DNA of 64,000 bases from Paramecium tetraurelia (GCF_000165425.1 NW_001799355.1:411398-475397), one strand, 5' to 3'; counted from the stretch's first letter, positions 11,855 through 24,902 are shown. A program made the numbers and translations. Notes: a model not told the origin generated them from the sequence alone.

Positions 11855-12661
11855 TCAGAAAACAATAGCGGCTAAGACTAAACCGGCTGCTAAGATGGCT
11901 CCATTCTTAGTGGCTGCTGGGGTTGTACTAGTTGTGGTGGTGGTGGTGGCTGGAGCTGGGGCTGGAGTTTTGGTGGTAGTTGAAGTGGTTGGGGCTGCGG
12001 TTGTGGTAGTGGCAGCGGCTTCAGCATAATGTAAACGGAAGTTCACTAAAATTAAATTATATTATACATCTCTCTGATTCCTCTGATGATTCTTCTGATT
12101 CTTCTTCAGATGATGATTAAGAGTATGATTCTTCTTCAGATTCCTCTTCAGATGATGATTAGGCGTCGGAGTACTCTTCTTCTGATTCTTCTTCTTCAGA
12201 TGATGATTAAGAGTATGATTCCTCTTCTGATTCCTCCTCTGATGATGATTAAGCATCTGATTCCTCTTCTGATTCTTCTGATTCTTCAGATGATGATTAA
12301 GCGTCTGATTCTTCTTCCTCTTCTGATTCTTCTTCTGATGATGATTAAGCTTCTGAGCTTTCCTCTGATGATTCCTCTGATTCCTCCTCTGATGAAGATT
12401 AGGCCAAAAGTTCTGAGCTTTCCTCTGATTCTTCTTCTGATGATGATTAAGCATCAGAACTAGAGGAATGATGTGGGCGGGGACGGCCATTCTTGGAACT
12501 TGTACCAGCTAAAAAATAAATTTTCAGTTGAGTTAGGAGATATGAATTTGTGAATAGATATATAATATATAGGGGGTTTTGATAATATATATGAGTAGTT
12601 TACCTTGAGCGCTAAAGGCGAGCATAGATATGAGCAATAAAGCAAGGAGTGTTTTGGACAT
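11855..12661 (-). CDS. Mucin-like Ser/Glu- and Thr-rich anchored surface protein
   Basis: Three exons encode 229 residues. Exon 1 is a signal peptide (MSKTLLALLLISMLAFSAQ). Exon 2 is almost entirely SSSEEESEE-type repeats, with recurring units that begin Q-S-S-S and occasional Asp-Ala or Tyr-Ser. Exon 3 has a Thr/Pro/Ala-rich stalk (TTTTAAPTTSTTTKTPAPAP) and ends in a hydrophobic tail GAILAAGLVLAAIVF after small residues, which fits a GPI-anchor signal. The protein therefore looks like an acidic, probably O-glycosylated cell-surface protein; no enzymatic domain is visible. Introns are 12046-12067 (22 nt) and 12509-12603 (95 nt). The second is extraordinarily long for this genome. Spliced length is exactly 230 codons. 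Confidence 0.75.
12509..12603 (-). other. Unusually long 95-nt intron
   Basis: Read on the minus strand it starts GTAAAC and ends TTTTAG. These are the only GT and the only AG inside the 95 bases, so no shorter intron is possible. Retention would put TGA in frame. Removal joins the signal-peptide exon to the Ser/Glu exon in frame. Confidence 0.75.
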
Positions 12662-14885
12662 CTTCGTTAACTTTTATTTTTATTTAAATAAAATTTCAAA
12701 TCCGATTTTTGCTTTAAATTGCAATAATGCGTAATTATGATTTCTCAAATCTTTTTCATTTATTGGTAAATCTCTATCAGCATTAATTGTAAGTTTATTT
12801 CTGGATTTGGATAAGTTACGAATTTGTTCAAAGGTATCACTAAATCGATACTAAAAGTTGGGCTTGAAATCAATTTGTTTCTTTCAATTTTCTCAGGTAT
12901 ACTTGATAAGGAAATAAGCAATTACCTTAAAAAATATATGTTAATTAGATAAGCTAAAACTTGTATTAATGAACTAAAAATCAGCAGAAATTATTGCTCA
13001 AGGTATTTGGCTAATTGAGAGGAAAAGATTAATATTTTTTTTTAAAATAAGGTAGAAAACATATATATTTTATAAATTTGGATTATTCTAGACTACTTTC
13101 CTTTCATAACCTTAATGAGTGGCTGCTTGATTCTTAAATGTTATTGCTGGAGTAGAAAAATATATAATAATTGTTGTTATGTCATAATTGACTAATTTAA
13201 AGAAGCTATTGTTGTAATTAGTTTCTGGTTCTTTTCTGATTGTTGGATGCTCCATTGAAAGGTTGATTTTTCTCCTTACTATTCCCACTAAACTTTAGGA
13301 ATGATACTTTATTTTTTATTTACAGAATTCAAATAACCCTAAAAATAATTTACATTTTATAAATTGCCAGTATTTATTGACTCTAAGATATAAATTAAAC
13401 TAGAATGTTCATGTATCTGAATGAACAATTAAATTAAAGAAGAATTTAACATTATTGTTTTGAATTTGTTTTTCAAGCCTACCTTCTAAAATATTAGATC
13501 ATTTAAGTAATAAACAAATAAAATGCATTAAGGTGAAACTTCTAAAAATATTCTATATTTGAAATTGAAAAAGGGATTAATTGATTTTTTATAGTTTACC
13601 TATTTAATAATACAGCAACAAAAAAATACAACTTATTAATTAATAGTGGTACCATTTCTTCTTTAATTCAATTAGCTAAAATGATAAAATTAATATATTC
13701 AATTCCTATAAATTAAAACATAATCAGTTAAATTATTCATTTATTGTAGATAAGATTTGAAATTCACAAAAAATTTCAAAGTAGTGAACAAAATAAATTC
13801 ATTAAAATTACAGAAAAAACTTTAAACTAATTTTAAATCACCTTTAGATAAATAATAAACCTTGACAAATACACATATTATTAATGTATAAAGAGAAAAT
13901 CTTATAGAATTGAACTATTGAATGAGAAAAATAAAGAAGAATTTAATCAATCATAAAAATTAATTAAAGTTTATAAGTTTGATATCTTTAATTATCAACC
14001 TTTATAATTACCTTAGTTGTCTCCAATAACAAAAGAATAATTTTATTATATATTAGGAAAATGAATAAGCTATGACTAATATTTTAATTTCAGATGTTTG
14101 AATTAAAAGATTAGTAGCAAAAACATATTAGTTGATGTTTGGAATAACTTTATTTAAGAAGTTAGACCAATCTTGGTTCAATTCGAAATAATTGCTTTAA
14201 ATAATATTTATTCGGAGTTTCCCAATATCTAAAAATTTGAATGCGGTAAAATCAAATTCAAAATTCAAACAATTAATACTATAATAAAAACAATTAGAAA
14301 TTGAACTTATAAAATAATCAATATGAAAATACAATTTTGGATGGCTTGAATTATTAGCTACATATCCATTTATATTATACGACTTAAATTATATATTATA
14401 ACATCTTTATTTAAATTATATCCAACTATTTAAGATTTCATTTGTTACAAAAGGTAAAGAAACTAAACTTAATTCTAAATAATTGATATATTTTAAGATT
14501 GAATAGCAAGGTTTCTGGACTATTTAAAAGGATAAATAATCATGTTTGACATTATTTATTAAGTTAGACCAAAATATTCTACAATTTCATAAAGTTTTTA
14601 CTGCAAGACACTTCAATATAAAAGTTTACCTAATTATTTGAATAAATTTTTCATAATAAGGAAATACATAAATAAAAAGTATCTAAAGAATGTTATTCAA
14701 GAATATTTATTGATAATTATTTAGAATGAAGAAAGAATAGGTGACAAAAACACCGATTTAATTTGTAGGTTTTAACATCTTAGATTATAATAATTCATGA
14801 TTTTATGGAGATATGAAAATTCTACCATACATAGATTAACTATAAATACACAATTAAAAAGCATAAAAATAAATATTTATCTAAT
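12662..14885. other. Long intergenic region, AT-rich
   Basis: About 2.2 kb without a frame I can support on either strand. Short similar patches occur (for example gttagaccaa near 14162 and 14565), which may be traces of decayed sequence. It holds the promoter side of the surface-protein gene on the left and the 3' side of the F-box-like gene on the right. Confidence 0.5.
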
Positions 14886-17303
14886 TCACTAAACTATCTC
14901 TTACTAGTCTAAGTAATTGATGAGAGATTGTCCATTTGCATTAATTTCTATAAAATGATTTGTTTGACCTGAAAAAGATATTTGTTCTATTCCTTGATTG
15001 TGATTATGTTCAAAATAACTAAGTATTTTTTCAACATCAGGGATGTAATTAAAATCTAAAATTTATGCATATTTCTCTGAAATTTTGAGATTTATTTTTC
15101 GTATTTTATTCCTCCATTCTATTTCACTATTTCGTTTGTCAATTTTGACTTAATTTTCAAATTCAATTAGTTTTATCTTATTCAAATATTACACCCATAT
15201 TTCATTAGAAAAATGATTACTTAATTATTGGATTAACGCTTATTCTTATTCACTCTATTCTATATTGGAGGTTTCTTGGATTTAACTGTAAGAGCTTTTC
15301 CATTCGGTAATTTAACTGCTTTTATTGCTCATAGAATATTTCGATAAATCTCCATATTTAGTATTGGAAGGTTCTTCTGTAATTCTACTCTAGATATACT
15401 TAAACTAATTTGGTTCTATGGTTTCCTAGGTTTATTCTTGTTTAATAAGTTTTTCTTCTTTTATTATTTATTTTATTATATTAGTAAGTGCATCAGCCTA
15501 AATTGATTTTTCTGAATTAGGAGTATTTAAGAACTAATTTGCTGGCACGATAATGAAATCTTAATCTATAGTAATTTCTGGTTTGTTTGAAACATAGTTA
15601 ATAATTAATTTTCTAAGATTTTTTTTTATCGTTTCTTGCAAATAATTCAATCCAATTGGCAAGATAATGATTTAAACAGTCCATCTATTTATGATTTCTT
15701 AAAGGAATTTGGAGTCAGCTAAAATTATTAATAATATTATTACATTAAATATATTCCTAGAATAAAGAATAATTTTATCCAAATAATTAAGATGCCCTTT
15801 AATAAATGGCTTGAGTATCTTTAACAATATTTTACAATAGAGCTGCATATGGCTGTCCAACTTTTAATTTTGAATGCCCTATCCAATGAATTGATAGTTC
15901 ATGCATTGAAATATCTAACAAAGAGGATGACAAATGTCCTAACAAACAATTAATGGCATTAGATATTTATTAGAAATATTGATCCTTAAATATCTAATTC
16001 TTGGTTATGTTACTAAGTGAGCTTTATTGTTCTTAATCCAATATAAAAACTTGAAGTAATTAATATCGTTTTTCACTTAATAAAATATTAAATGACTATA
16101 AAATGCTTTGTTCTATCGATTCACTATATTGAGTTTAATCATATTTTTCTTTCAAAATTACTTAAGTCCATATTCTTCCTGCTATGGTTAAGAAACTATA
16201 TGAAGGAATAGAAGTTTTATAGAATTAATTAAATATTTGATCTATGTACTTAAACAACTCTTCAAAATAGATATTTAAACTCCAAATAGTTCCCATATAG
16301 GTTTTCCATAAGACGACATAGAAGTTCAAAATTTGAGCTTAAACCTTTCCTTTTTAAATAATTCTCAAAACATTTCTACTGAACAAACATCTTAAATATA
16401 ACATGTGCAAGATATTTGCTGCAAGAGTGAGTAGAGTGGGTGCATTACTTATGGTTGAGGGATCCCGAATAAAGTTATCAATAATGACCCATTTTATTTC
16501 CATTAACAATTATGTATGTTAAAGGTTTTAAATTTGATACTGATCCAAACACTCTAAATAGTAAAATTAAAATTTCTCATTTAGGTTGAAATCTGCTTAT
16601 ATATTACAATTCACATCTTCGCTGTTTTAAGCCATATATAATTGAAACCAACTTGTGGTGGCCTATTTTAATTGATCATCTGTCAAAATAGCGATTGGCA
16701 ATAGGGGTTCAATCAATGAATTAACGATTAAGTCACTCAAATTTTATGTTAAATTCATCTCTCTATTCAAATGATTCATCATTAGTCTAAATATTTAGAG
16801 AGTAATACTTTGACTTTTAAAATGATTAGTATATCCATAGCCAGGACTCATCTTAATTTAATTCAATCTTTAGGAGCTACTCGCCAAATGCTGCTTAAAA
16901 TCTTAGATCTGAGCCATATTCAATGAAACTTGAAATTTGGATCTTCCTTATAAATAATTAACTCAAGTAGTTCGCATAGATGTTACTACTCAATTCAACC
17001 ATAAACTTTAGTTTCTTGTTCACTAATTTCAATTATAAAACTTCTGTAATGTTCAGGAAATTGAAAATGTATTGAATTAATTTCACAGAATATAAAGGCA
17101 TATCCTCAGCAATTAGACGACTTAAATTTTTGTATAATCAAATACTTTAAATTGCCTCTTTGATTCATTTAACTTTGTAAATTTCTGGAATTCTTGCTCT
17201 AATATTTATCCTTAAATTAGGAATGCTTATTAACATCCTAAAGAGATTCTTTTTGTCTTTAACTTCCTGGTTTTTACTTCTATTGGATGCTTTGATTTCC
17301 CAT
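14886..17303 (-). CDS. Large helical protein with F-box-like domain
   Basis: A 781-residue protein in four exons; introns 17121-17145, 16787-16808 and 15719-15743, spliced length exactly 782 codons. The start gives MGNQSIQ, a possible N-myristoylation signal, followed by a Gln/Lys-rich stretch. Around residues 55-95 is an F-box-like segment (MPLYSVKLIQYIFNF, then a VNKKL motif), which would bind Skp1 in an SCF-type ubiquitin ligase. The rest is predominantly helical and resembles an armadillo/HEAT-like fold by eye, ending with an acidic, Gln-rich linker and a short C-terminal segment. The first intron ends in AAG. Neither the F-box nor the HEAT assignment is strong. Without the 22-nt intron at 16787 the gene would seem frameshifted, which is how I first misread it. 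Confidence 0.7.
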
Positions 17304-18149
17304 AATTATTAATATTCCATAATCAATTATGAAAAATAATTGTAAAATATCTCTATAATATCAATATGGAAAATACATTCCCTAAATATTCAGAACCAGA
17401 TTCTTGCAGCTCAAGAGGTGTGTTTTACTTAATTCTTTCATTGAATATAGATTTTAAGATCCATATTGATTCAAATAATATAAATTTGTATGTATAATAT
17501 AAATCCAGTTGAATTTCTTTATTTAAACTTTTAAACTATTAGGAATTAATATTGATTTTTGTATTAGAATTATTAGAAATTAATATTTGAAACACTTGTT
17601 AGTTCATTTTAAATTACTATTTTTTATTTCTACTGAATGAAAATATTGATCTAATAACAAGAATGGAGATCAAAAGTAATAATATTTGTAATATACCTAA
17701 TTTAAACCCTATTAGCATCTGTTAATTTTAGTATCAAGGATAGCTAAGTAATATCTAATGTGAAATCCAGAAAGGAAATTCATTATTTTAATTGTTAATC
17801 AAAATTTCTTTAACAAGTAGAGAGTACAAATAAAATTCCTTATGCTATTACGAATATCATGGATAAATAGGAAATTTTAAATAATACAACGACTATATTT
17901 TATTTATTAAATATTCAACCCCTATTATAAATCTAATATTCAGATTTAATTGGGTCAGAAAATCTAAAAATAAAGATTTTGTTTAACTTATATTAGTTCG
18001 GACGAAAATAGATTTAAGTTTTGAAATTATTGTTTAGAATAATCAGAATATTAAACTCGAGAGATTAGATCTTTGCAAATTCAAAAACATTGTTATTGAA
18101 ATTGCAAAGAGCAAATGACTAACTAAATTATATTTGAATCATTTGAAAT
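17304..18149. other. Intergenic, AT-rich
   Basis: No supported gene. It lies between the start of the F-box-like gene and the stop of lysA; both neighbours are on the minus strand. Confidence 0.5.
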
Positions 18150-19376
18150 TCATAATATCACTACATTTGCTAATAGATAATCTAAAGTTTCTCTTTTTCT
18201 TATGATATATGGTTTACTGTCTCTAACCAAAATTTCTGCAGGTCTTTCTCTTAAATTGTAATTGGAACTCATAGAAAACCCATAAGCTCCACCATTTTAA
18301 ATAACAAGAACATCATTAACTTCGACCTTTAGATTTCTATCAACACCTAGCAAATCTCCACTTTCGCAGATGTTTCCACAAACAGTAACGAGTCTTGATT
18401 CTACCTATTTCTCTTCTGAGTTTATTATTTCATGATAGGACTCGTACAATGCTGGCCTAATCAGATGATGCATTCCTGAATCAGTTCCAACAAATGTTCT
18501 TGATTTATTAGTGTTGATGGCTTAAACTGTGCACAATAAATAACCTGACTCAGCAATCAAATATCTTCCAGGCTCAATAAATAACATCGGTTTGACATTA
18601 ATGAAATATTTATCATATAATTTTTTGATTTCTGAAAATAAGAGATTCAAATCACTAGTTTCTTCATAATCTTGGTATTTGACTCCAAAACCCCCTCCAA
18701 TATCTATGTATTTTAGATAAGGTAATTCTAATTCTTAGGTGGCAGCCTAAAATAATTTCTCTATTCCTAATAGATAAGAATCATGATCTTTCTTCATAAT
18801 TTTGCTGCCCATGTGTTGATGCAATCCAATGATCTTGACACCCTACTTTTGAATTTCCGATAGCTATTCCTTCCACATGAGATTGATACCAAATTTACTA
18901 TCATTTCCTCCTGTGTTGACGTGATTATGGTGACCTATACCAACATCCAGATTTAATCGAATAATCACTTCAGCTTTGTGAGCAATTAATTTTTTTAATG
19001 TATCAATCTCTCCAACATTTAGAATCACTCCTTTCTGGATTGCATAATCGATTTCCTCCTTTGTCATATAATTTGCTGTAAAGGTAATTTGATTATTTAG
19101 AAATCCAGCTTATAATGCTACTTCTACTTCATTTGGCGATACAGCATCAATGCCATGCACTCCATTTGATTTCATTATTTTTAAGACGTTTGGGTTAGTG
19201 TTGGCTTTGCAAGCATACAACACCTTAGCCCCTTAATCAAATGAATTCTTTAGGGCTGTAGTTATAGTTTGACACTATCTTTTTATTATCTCTTCATCAT
19301 AAACGTATAAAGGAGATCCGAACTCCTAAACCAAAGATTTAGGTGTCAGATTTTAGATTGTAAAATTACTATCCAT
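18150..19376 (-). CDS. lysA: Diaminopimelate decarboxylase
   Basis: An intron-less 408-residue fold-III PLP decarboxylase that converts meso-diaminopimelate to L-lysine. Motifs in order: the PLP-binding Lys in [10 protein letters not shown] near residue 60, [21 protein letters not shown], the phosphate-binding [18 protein letters not shown] with the second-subunit active-site Cys, and [12 protein letters not shown] near the C-terminus. The HxxVNTGGxxSKFG stretch and CxxCES(G)D motif favour diaminopimelate decarboxylase over ornithine or arginine decarboxylase. It is the typical length for LysA. The start is the first ATG after a short AT-rich spacer. Lack of introns is compatible with a bacterial-type origin but is not proof. 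Substrate assignment is by motif only. Confidence 0.88.
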
Positions 19377-19445
19377 TATAATTAATTATTGATAAATGTT
19401 AAGATTTACCATAAAAATATGTGATAAGATGAATGATTAAATTTA

Positions 19446-22400
19446 TCAATATACTACGCATCTATCCCACCAACTTGGCAAGGCTGTTTTTGATTTGAAG
19501 TGACGAATCTATAATGTTATTGATGATATCTTACACAGAATTTCCTTCCTTCATTCCAAATAATCATCACCATTCCGTAAGGTAAGGCACAAATACCATA
19601 ATGTATAAATATGATGTCCCTTGTTCCAAAGACAGTATTGAATGCTTCTAGATATGCCAAACTCCAAGTCAATAAGAATTCGACAAAATAGGCTAAGATC
19701 ATGAAGTAATTGTGGAATCCTAAGAATTATGGAATAAAAGAATACCTGTGAAGAAGCCAGCACTTTTCAGTTGTCTCAAGGCTTGATAGTTGCATATTTG
19801 ACCGGCAACAACTGCAAAGAAGAATGAAGTTTATGCATAGCTTGAAGCTTCTGTATGATAACAATAAGGCTTCTTAGTGACTGGAGATACCAAATCAACA
19901 TGACAATCCCCAAATTCGATGTTAGTTACAATTTTACCATCTTCACATTTAAGATAAGCCATTCTGAGATCATATTTACCATGATTAGCATAAACCCAAT
20001 CAATATCTTCATATCCATCCAAATCTGTTCCAGTGCATGTGCCATCCTTGTAATTCTCCTTAAGATTGGAATTACCAAACCAGGGATCGTTTGGATCGTA
20101 GATATCATCCGCTTTAGGTAGTACTCCTTACTTATTTGAGATGAAATAGAGAGTAGTAGGAGTAAACCCAAAGTCATTAAGTGTCACATACCATTAGAAG
20201 AATCCACAGAAGGTTTCCAATATACCATTTTAAGTATAGGCGAACCACAACAGTTGTCCACCCACTAAATGTTCATTCTTAGTTCTTGGCCTTCTTGTCA
20301 TAACATCCAGATCAGCATCTTCAAAGACAAACACCATGGATGGAAAGACATCAGTACCTACTTCTATGCACAAGACCAGCACAGTAGTTAATGGCAAAGG
20401 CAATCTGAAAATGATAAATCCTAAAAATGGAACCAATTCGGCAATATTGGATGTCAAACAATAAACAATGCACTTTTTGAAGTTATCAAATATCTTTCTT
20501 CCTTCTTCAATACCAACAACAATACTAGAGAAATCATCATTCAATAAAATCATATCAGCAGCATCTTTAGCAACATCAGATCCTGTAATACCCATGGCAA
20601 TTCCAATGTCTGCTTTCTTGATTGCAGGACTGTCATTGACACCATCTCCTGTAACTGCTACGATATGGCCTCTTCTTTGACAACCAGCGACAATAATTAA
20701 TTTTTATGCAGGACTGGTTCTAGCAAACACTAATTGGGGTTTACTTAACCATTCTTAGAGTTATCTGCCTTTCTCATCTTCTGGTAATCCTTCATCATCA
20801 ATTGCCATTTTAGTTAGTCTATCTCCATGAATTACCAATGCATTTGATTAATGAAATGCTTCTTCAAAGGAGATGTTCTTTTCTTCCATTATTTCATTTA
20901 CTGTTTTCTCTGTGATGATATTGCATTGTCTAGCTATGGCAGCTGCTGTAACTGGCTAATCTCCAGTAACCATAATTACTTAAATACCAGCTGATTTACA
21001 CTTCTAAACAGCATGTGGCACATTATCTTTAGGTGGATCAATCAAAGAAATCAATCCAACAAACACTTACTTACTAAATGGGAAATTCATTTTATCTAAG
21101 TTGAAATGATATCCTAATGGGAATTATTCTTTAGGTAAGTGAAGTCTAGCAAAGCCCAACACTCTTTCACCCTATTTACCAAATTGGGCATTCACTTAAT
21201 CAAAACCTTTCTCCCATTTGTCATCCTTCACCTCAACTTTTCCATTATTATATACTGTATCACATAATCCCCAAATCCTTTCAGGAGCTCCTTTTGTTAA
21301 CAAACAGTAATGTGAATTCTCGGTTTCATATTCGACTATTATAAAAGCATATTTATTGGTTGAGTTAAAAGGCTTTCTTGCTTATTTCATATTATGATCT
21401 CTAGCCACATTCCTTGAATTTCTAGTTTGGAGAATATCCTTAATAGGCTGGAAGAATTTAATGAGAGCTGTTTCAGAGGCATCTCCTACTGTTGGCTTTT
21501 CTTAACACGGCAATTTGTCATATGCTGCTTTCCATTTTGCCTTAGCTTCTTCCATTTTAACATCCTTTTATTCTTAGGTTAATCCAATCAAATTTTGTAT
21601 TTTAATTTGCTATTCCTATGGTAAACTGCTATCAAAGACGGCCTCAGAACAGATGATAGCTGTTTCATGAAGCAGCTAAAATCCAGGGTCTTTGAGATCA
21701 TATTCGTATTTAAAATCTGGACCCATTTTCTCTCTACTATGTCCTCTCAACTTCTTACCATTGTACCATATATTCTCAACAGTCATCTTGTTCTAAGTTA
21801 ATGTGCCTGTTTTATCGGAACAAACACAAGATGTAGAACCCAAAGTTTCGACACCTTCTAAATTTTTTACCAAGACCTTCAATCCTGCCAACTTCTTTGC
21901 TGTTAATGTCAAGGCAACGACAACGGTGGCCAAAAGACCCTCTGGAACATTTGCAACTATGATACCGATAGCAAATATGAGATTAGTAACGGCAGCTAAA
22001 AAGATTTAAAAATTAGAATACGATATCCGACTGCAAATCCAAGCACAAAGAATACTACTCCTATAGAAATGGCGATGTATGCAATATAGGTAATAAAGGC
22101 ATTCAACTCTTTTTTTAATGGAGTCTCATCACTTTCAGAGCTTTCTACCAATCCTGCAATTTATCCGATAACTGTCTTATCCCCTGTAAATAATACAATC
22201 CCTTTACCGTTACCCTTAAATAGTAATTAGAAGTACTTCTTTGCATAATGTTCCAAAGAAAGCTAAATTTTTAGTTTCCAATGGATTCTGTGGATGAGAG
22301 CATTCAGGTGTTCTTAAGAGTAACATAGATTCTCCAGTTAAACTAGAATTGTCGACCTTCATTTCGTTGCTCTCAATTACTCTGATATCAGCAGGAATAC

Positions 22401-23144
22401 GTTTTCCAAATTCAACCACGACAACATCTCCCGGCACTAATTCTGTTGCTTAGAGCTTTTGTTATTCGCCATCTCGGATTACTAAAGTTTCTGGAGGTAT
22501 GAAATTCTTGAAGGCTTCCATAATGGCTTCTGACTTCTGATTCTAGAAGAAAGTGATTACTGCGGTAACAACAACAACTACAATTAAAACTATTCCTAAG
22601 TAAAGCTAACTTAAATAATTGTTTGTACATTTGAAGGGTCATCTGGTGAAAGACCATAAGCGATGAAGCACAGTAAGGCACCAGCCCAAATTAACAAAGC
22701 AAATACATTTGTTAATTCATGAAGTAATTTCATATACCATGGAGTTTTTTCTCTTGAGGAGAGAACATTCTTTCCATGCAGTTGCAATTTTGCATCAATC
22801 TGGCTCTTGCTCAACCCATTTTTGACTGATGTTTCCAACCTTTTTTCTAACTCTGTTAACGGAATGGAATGCTCATCCTTAAATAAATCAAATTAAAAGT
22901 ATACCATATTCTTAAACTTCTCTGCTTTCGATGCATCAGTCTTCTCTGGCACTTTCTTTTTCCCTTTTTCAAATTGCTACATCAACTTCTTTCTCCTTAA
23001 CATGATCTCCTTTGTCATATCATCGAATTCTCTTTAAGCTTCCAACAGTTGCATTTCCTAACTACACCATCAAATAATCATTTACTATTGTTCCGTGAAT
23101 GCCGTTATGATGGAGGAGGCACTCCTATTTGAAGCTTTTGCCAT
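19446..23144 (-). CDS. P-type ATPase, Na+/K+-ATPase alpha type (IIC)
   Basis: A 1183-residue cation pump in seven exons; six introns of 22-26 nt (23062-23085, 22606-22628, 22215-22236, 21996-22021, 19720-19745, 19509-19534) give exactly 1184 codons. Order of motifs: N-terminal cation-transporter domain, two transmembrane helices, actuator loop with SSLTGES, M4 with [11 protein letters not shown], phosphorylation site [10 protein letters not shown] (Asp about 412), nucleotide-binding KGAPERI, TGDQPVTAAAI, hinge [10 protein letters not shown], then the C-terminal helices ending near [18 protein letters not shown] and the C-terminal layout place it with Na+/K+- and H+/K+-ATPase alpha subunits, not with SERCA or PMCA pumps. 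It would sit in the plasma membrane. Which cation it moves, and whether it needs a beta subunit, cannot be read here. One intron (22215-22236) ends in AAG. Confidence 0.93.
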
Positions 23145-23497
23145 ATTTTTAATAAAATTTGAACTTAAACACGATTCGCCTTAAATAAATCGAAATCTAT
23201 TTTTAGAATACTAAGATTCTCCCAAGAATATGGATAATTAATAATTAAAATTGTTCGTATTATCATTTAATATGAAAAAGAGAAGCAGTTTATCATAAAA
23301 ATAATATTTTATTTCTTAACATCATTCTACCTCAAAAATTGGATACTAGTGAATTATCTGTTACCAGTTAATCCTTGTTTTTCGAAGTTTAATCATCTAT
23401 CTGCATTTGGACACTTCTTAGGTTGGAAAATATCTTAGAGGAAATTAATAATAATCAATTATAGACAACATCAATTTAAATAATAATATATATTAAT
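23145..23497. other. Short intergenic region
   Basis: AT-rich spacer between the ATPase start and the stop of the coiled-coil gene. It would hold the ATPase promoter. Nothing else seen. Confidence 0.5.
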
Positions 23498-24902
23498 TCA
23501 TCTGTGAGTACAAATTTTAGACTAAGCAAACGATTCATCATTTTTTGTAAGTAGTCTCTGACTCTCCTCAAACATTAATTGACTCTCAGTTTAAGTTAGA
23601 AGTCCTTTTAAACTAAAGTTTTCATCCTCCAACCTCTATTTCTCTCTGAAGATTTATAATATTTCCTCAACCGTCTAATTTATTTATTTCTCCAAAATAG
23701 CAGTTTGGCCTTCCTAACATAACTCCTTTATTCTGTCCTTGAAATGAACTTCAAGAGATTGGATCTAATTGAATTCAATCTCTTTGCACTCACCAAAAGA
23801 AACCTTCTATTAGAACTATTTTATTTTGTTCAACCTTCTGATATACTTATGTTTTAACTATCTTAGATCCGATTATTGTTGGATGATATTGTAGGTCAAT
23901 TGTTACTTATCAAAGTTGAGTGACATCAATAGGTTAGCGAATTGATTCACTGAATTGGATAAGAATTACTACTCCTTGTCGTTTAGTGAATCTTTCAAGG
24001 CCTCGCTTTCCTTTAACAACAGAGAGATGGTTTCATTCAGATTGCATTCTTCATTGTTTAACCACTCAATGATCTTGGATTAGGAAGTTCTTAGTGAGTC
24101 GAGAAGATTTAGGCTATTTTAATTAAATTAATTCTTGTCCTTGAAAGTTATAGAGGATAACTGGGAACTCAGATAACACTCGTCCTCTAATTTTTTGCCA
24201 TAGGAATTCAATCTACTTACCAAAATTTGAAAATTATTCTTTAATCGTTAATTGACTATTTGATATCGAATAAATTATTCTTTATATATGGATTGCAATT
24301 GGAGGATGTACTTATTGAATTTATTTTTCCACATTTCTGAATTAATGCTATATGTTAATATTTTTTCTATCTGAAATTATTCCTTGATAGTTAATTATTT
24401 TGTTGTTTGGATTCCCTGAATAAATTGCAATCTGATTCTCATCTATTTGGACCATTTGTTCTGGGAATCCAAGAACTATTAGATGATATTATTGACCTGA
24501 CTGTAGGTGTGTTGAATTTCGTTGGTCTCTTGATGACTCGAAAATTAGTTGAGATACACAAACTAGGATAGAATGCAACCGAAGAAGAGGATTATCTGAT
24601 GAGGATTCTTATTGAACATCAAAGCCATGCCAATGAGCTTCAAACAGAAGAGTGTCCATTGAATAGTCTTTCTTAAATTATAATTCTGACACATGGATGC
24701 TATTATGATAATTTCACTGAAGACTATCAAAATAATTCCTAGAGTGTATTATTCCTTATTGGAGTCATCCTATAAATTAGTTAACATTGCATACGTGATC
24801 TAAAATCGAAATGGTTACAGAGACAAAAAGGCAATACAGAAGAGTAAATTAAGGACATGCTTTATTGTTGTGAAGATTCCTCAGAATGGGTCTAATCACC
24901 AT
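23498..24902 (-). CDS. Multi-pass membrane protein with long coiled coil
   Basis: A 459-residue protein; one 25-nt intron (24770-24794), exactly 460 codons spliced. The first 130 residues contain three or four hydrophobic segments (FTLLYCLFVSVTISIL, YTLGIILIVFSEIIIIAS, a Trp/Leu-rich stretch, and QIILFFGCILSQFVYL). The remainder is an Asn/Gln/Leu-rich region with heptad-like spacing of Leu and Ile, ending in a Cys-containing tail. The organisation resembles proteins that anchor a coiled-coil rod to a membrane. I do not recognise a family. The start at 24902 is the first ATG after an in-frame TGA. Confidence 0.7.

Noticed and set aside
12062-12490. Lys/Asn/His/Gln-rich 142-aa ORF on the minus strand and Ile/Leu/Met-rich 125-aa ORF on the plus strand over the same bases
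   Set aside because: Both are out-of-frame shadows of the Ser/Glu repeat exon; their simple composition comes from the repeated codons.
16733-17303. F-box-like gene first appeared frameshifted with in-frame TGAs, as if a pseudogene
   Set aside because: A canonical 22-nt intron at 16787-16808 plus the AAG intron at 17121-17145 join all parts in one frame; the spliced length is divisible by three.
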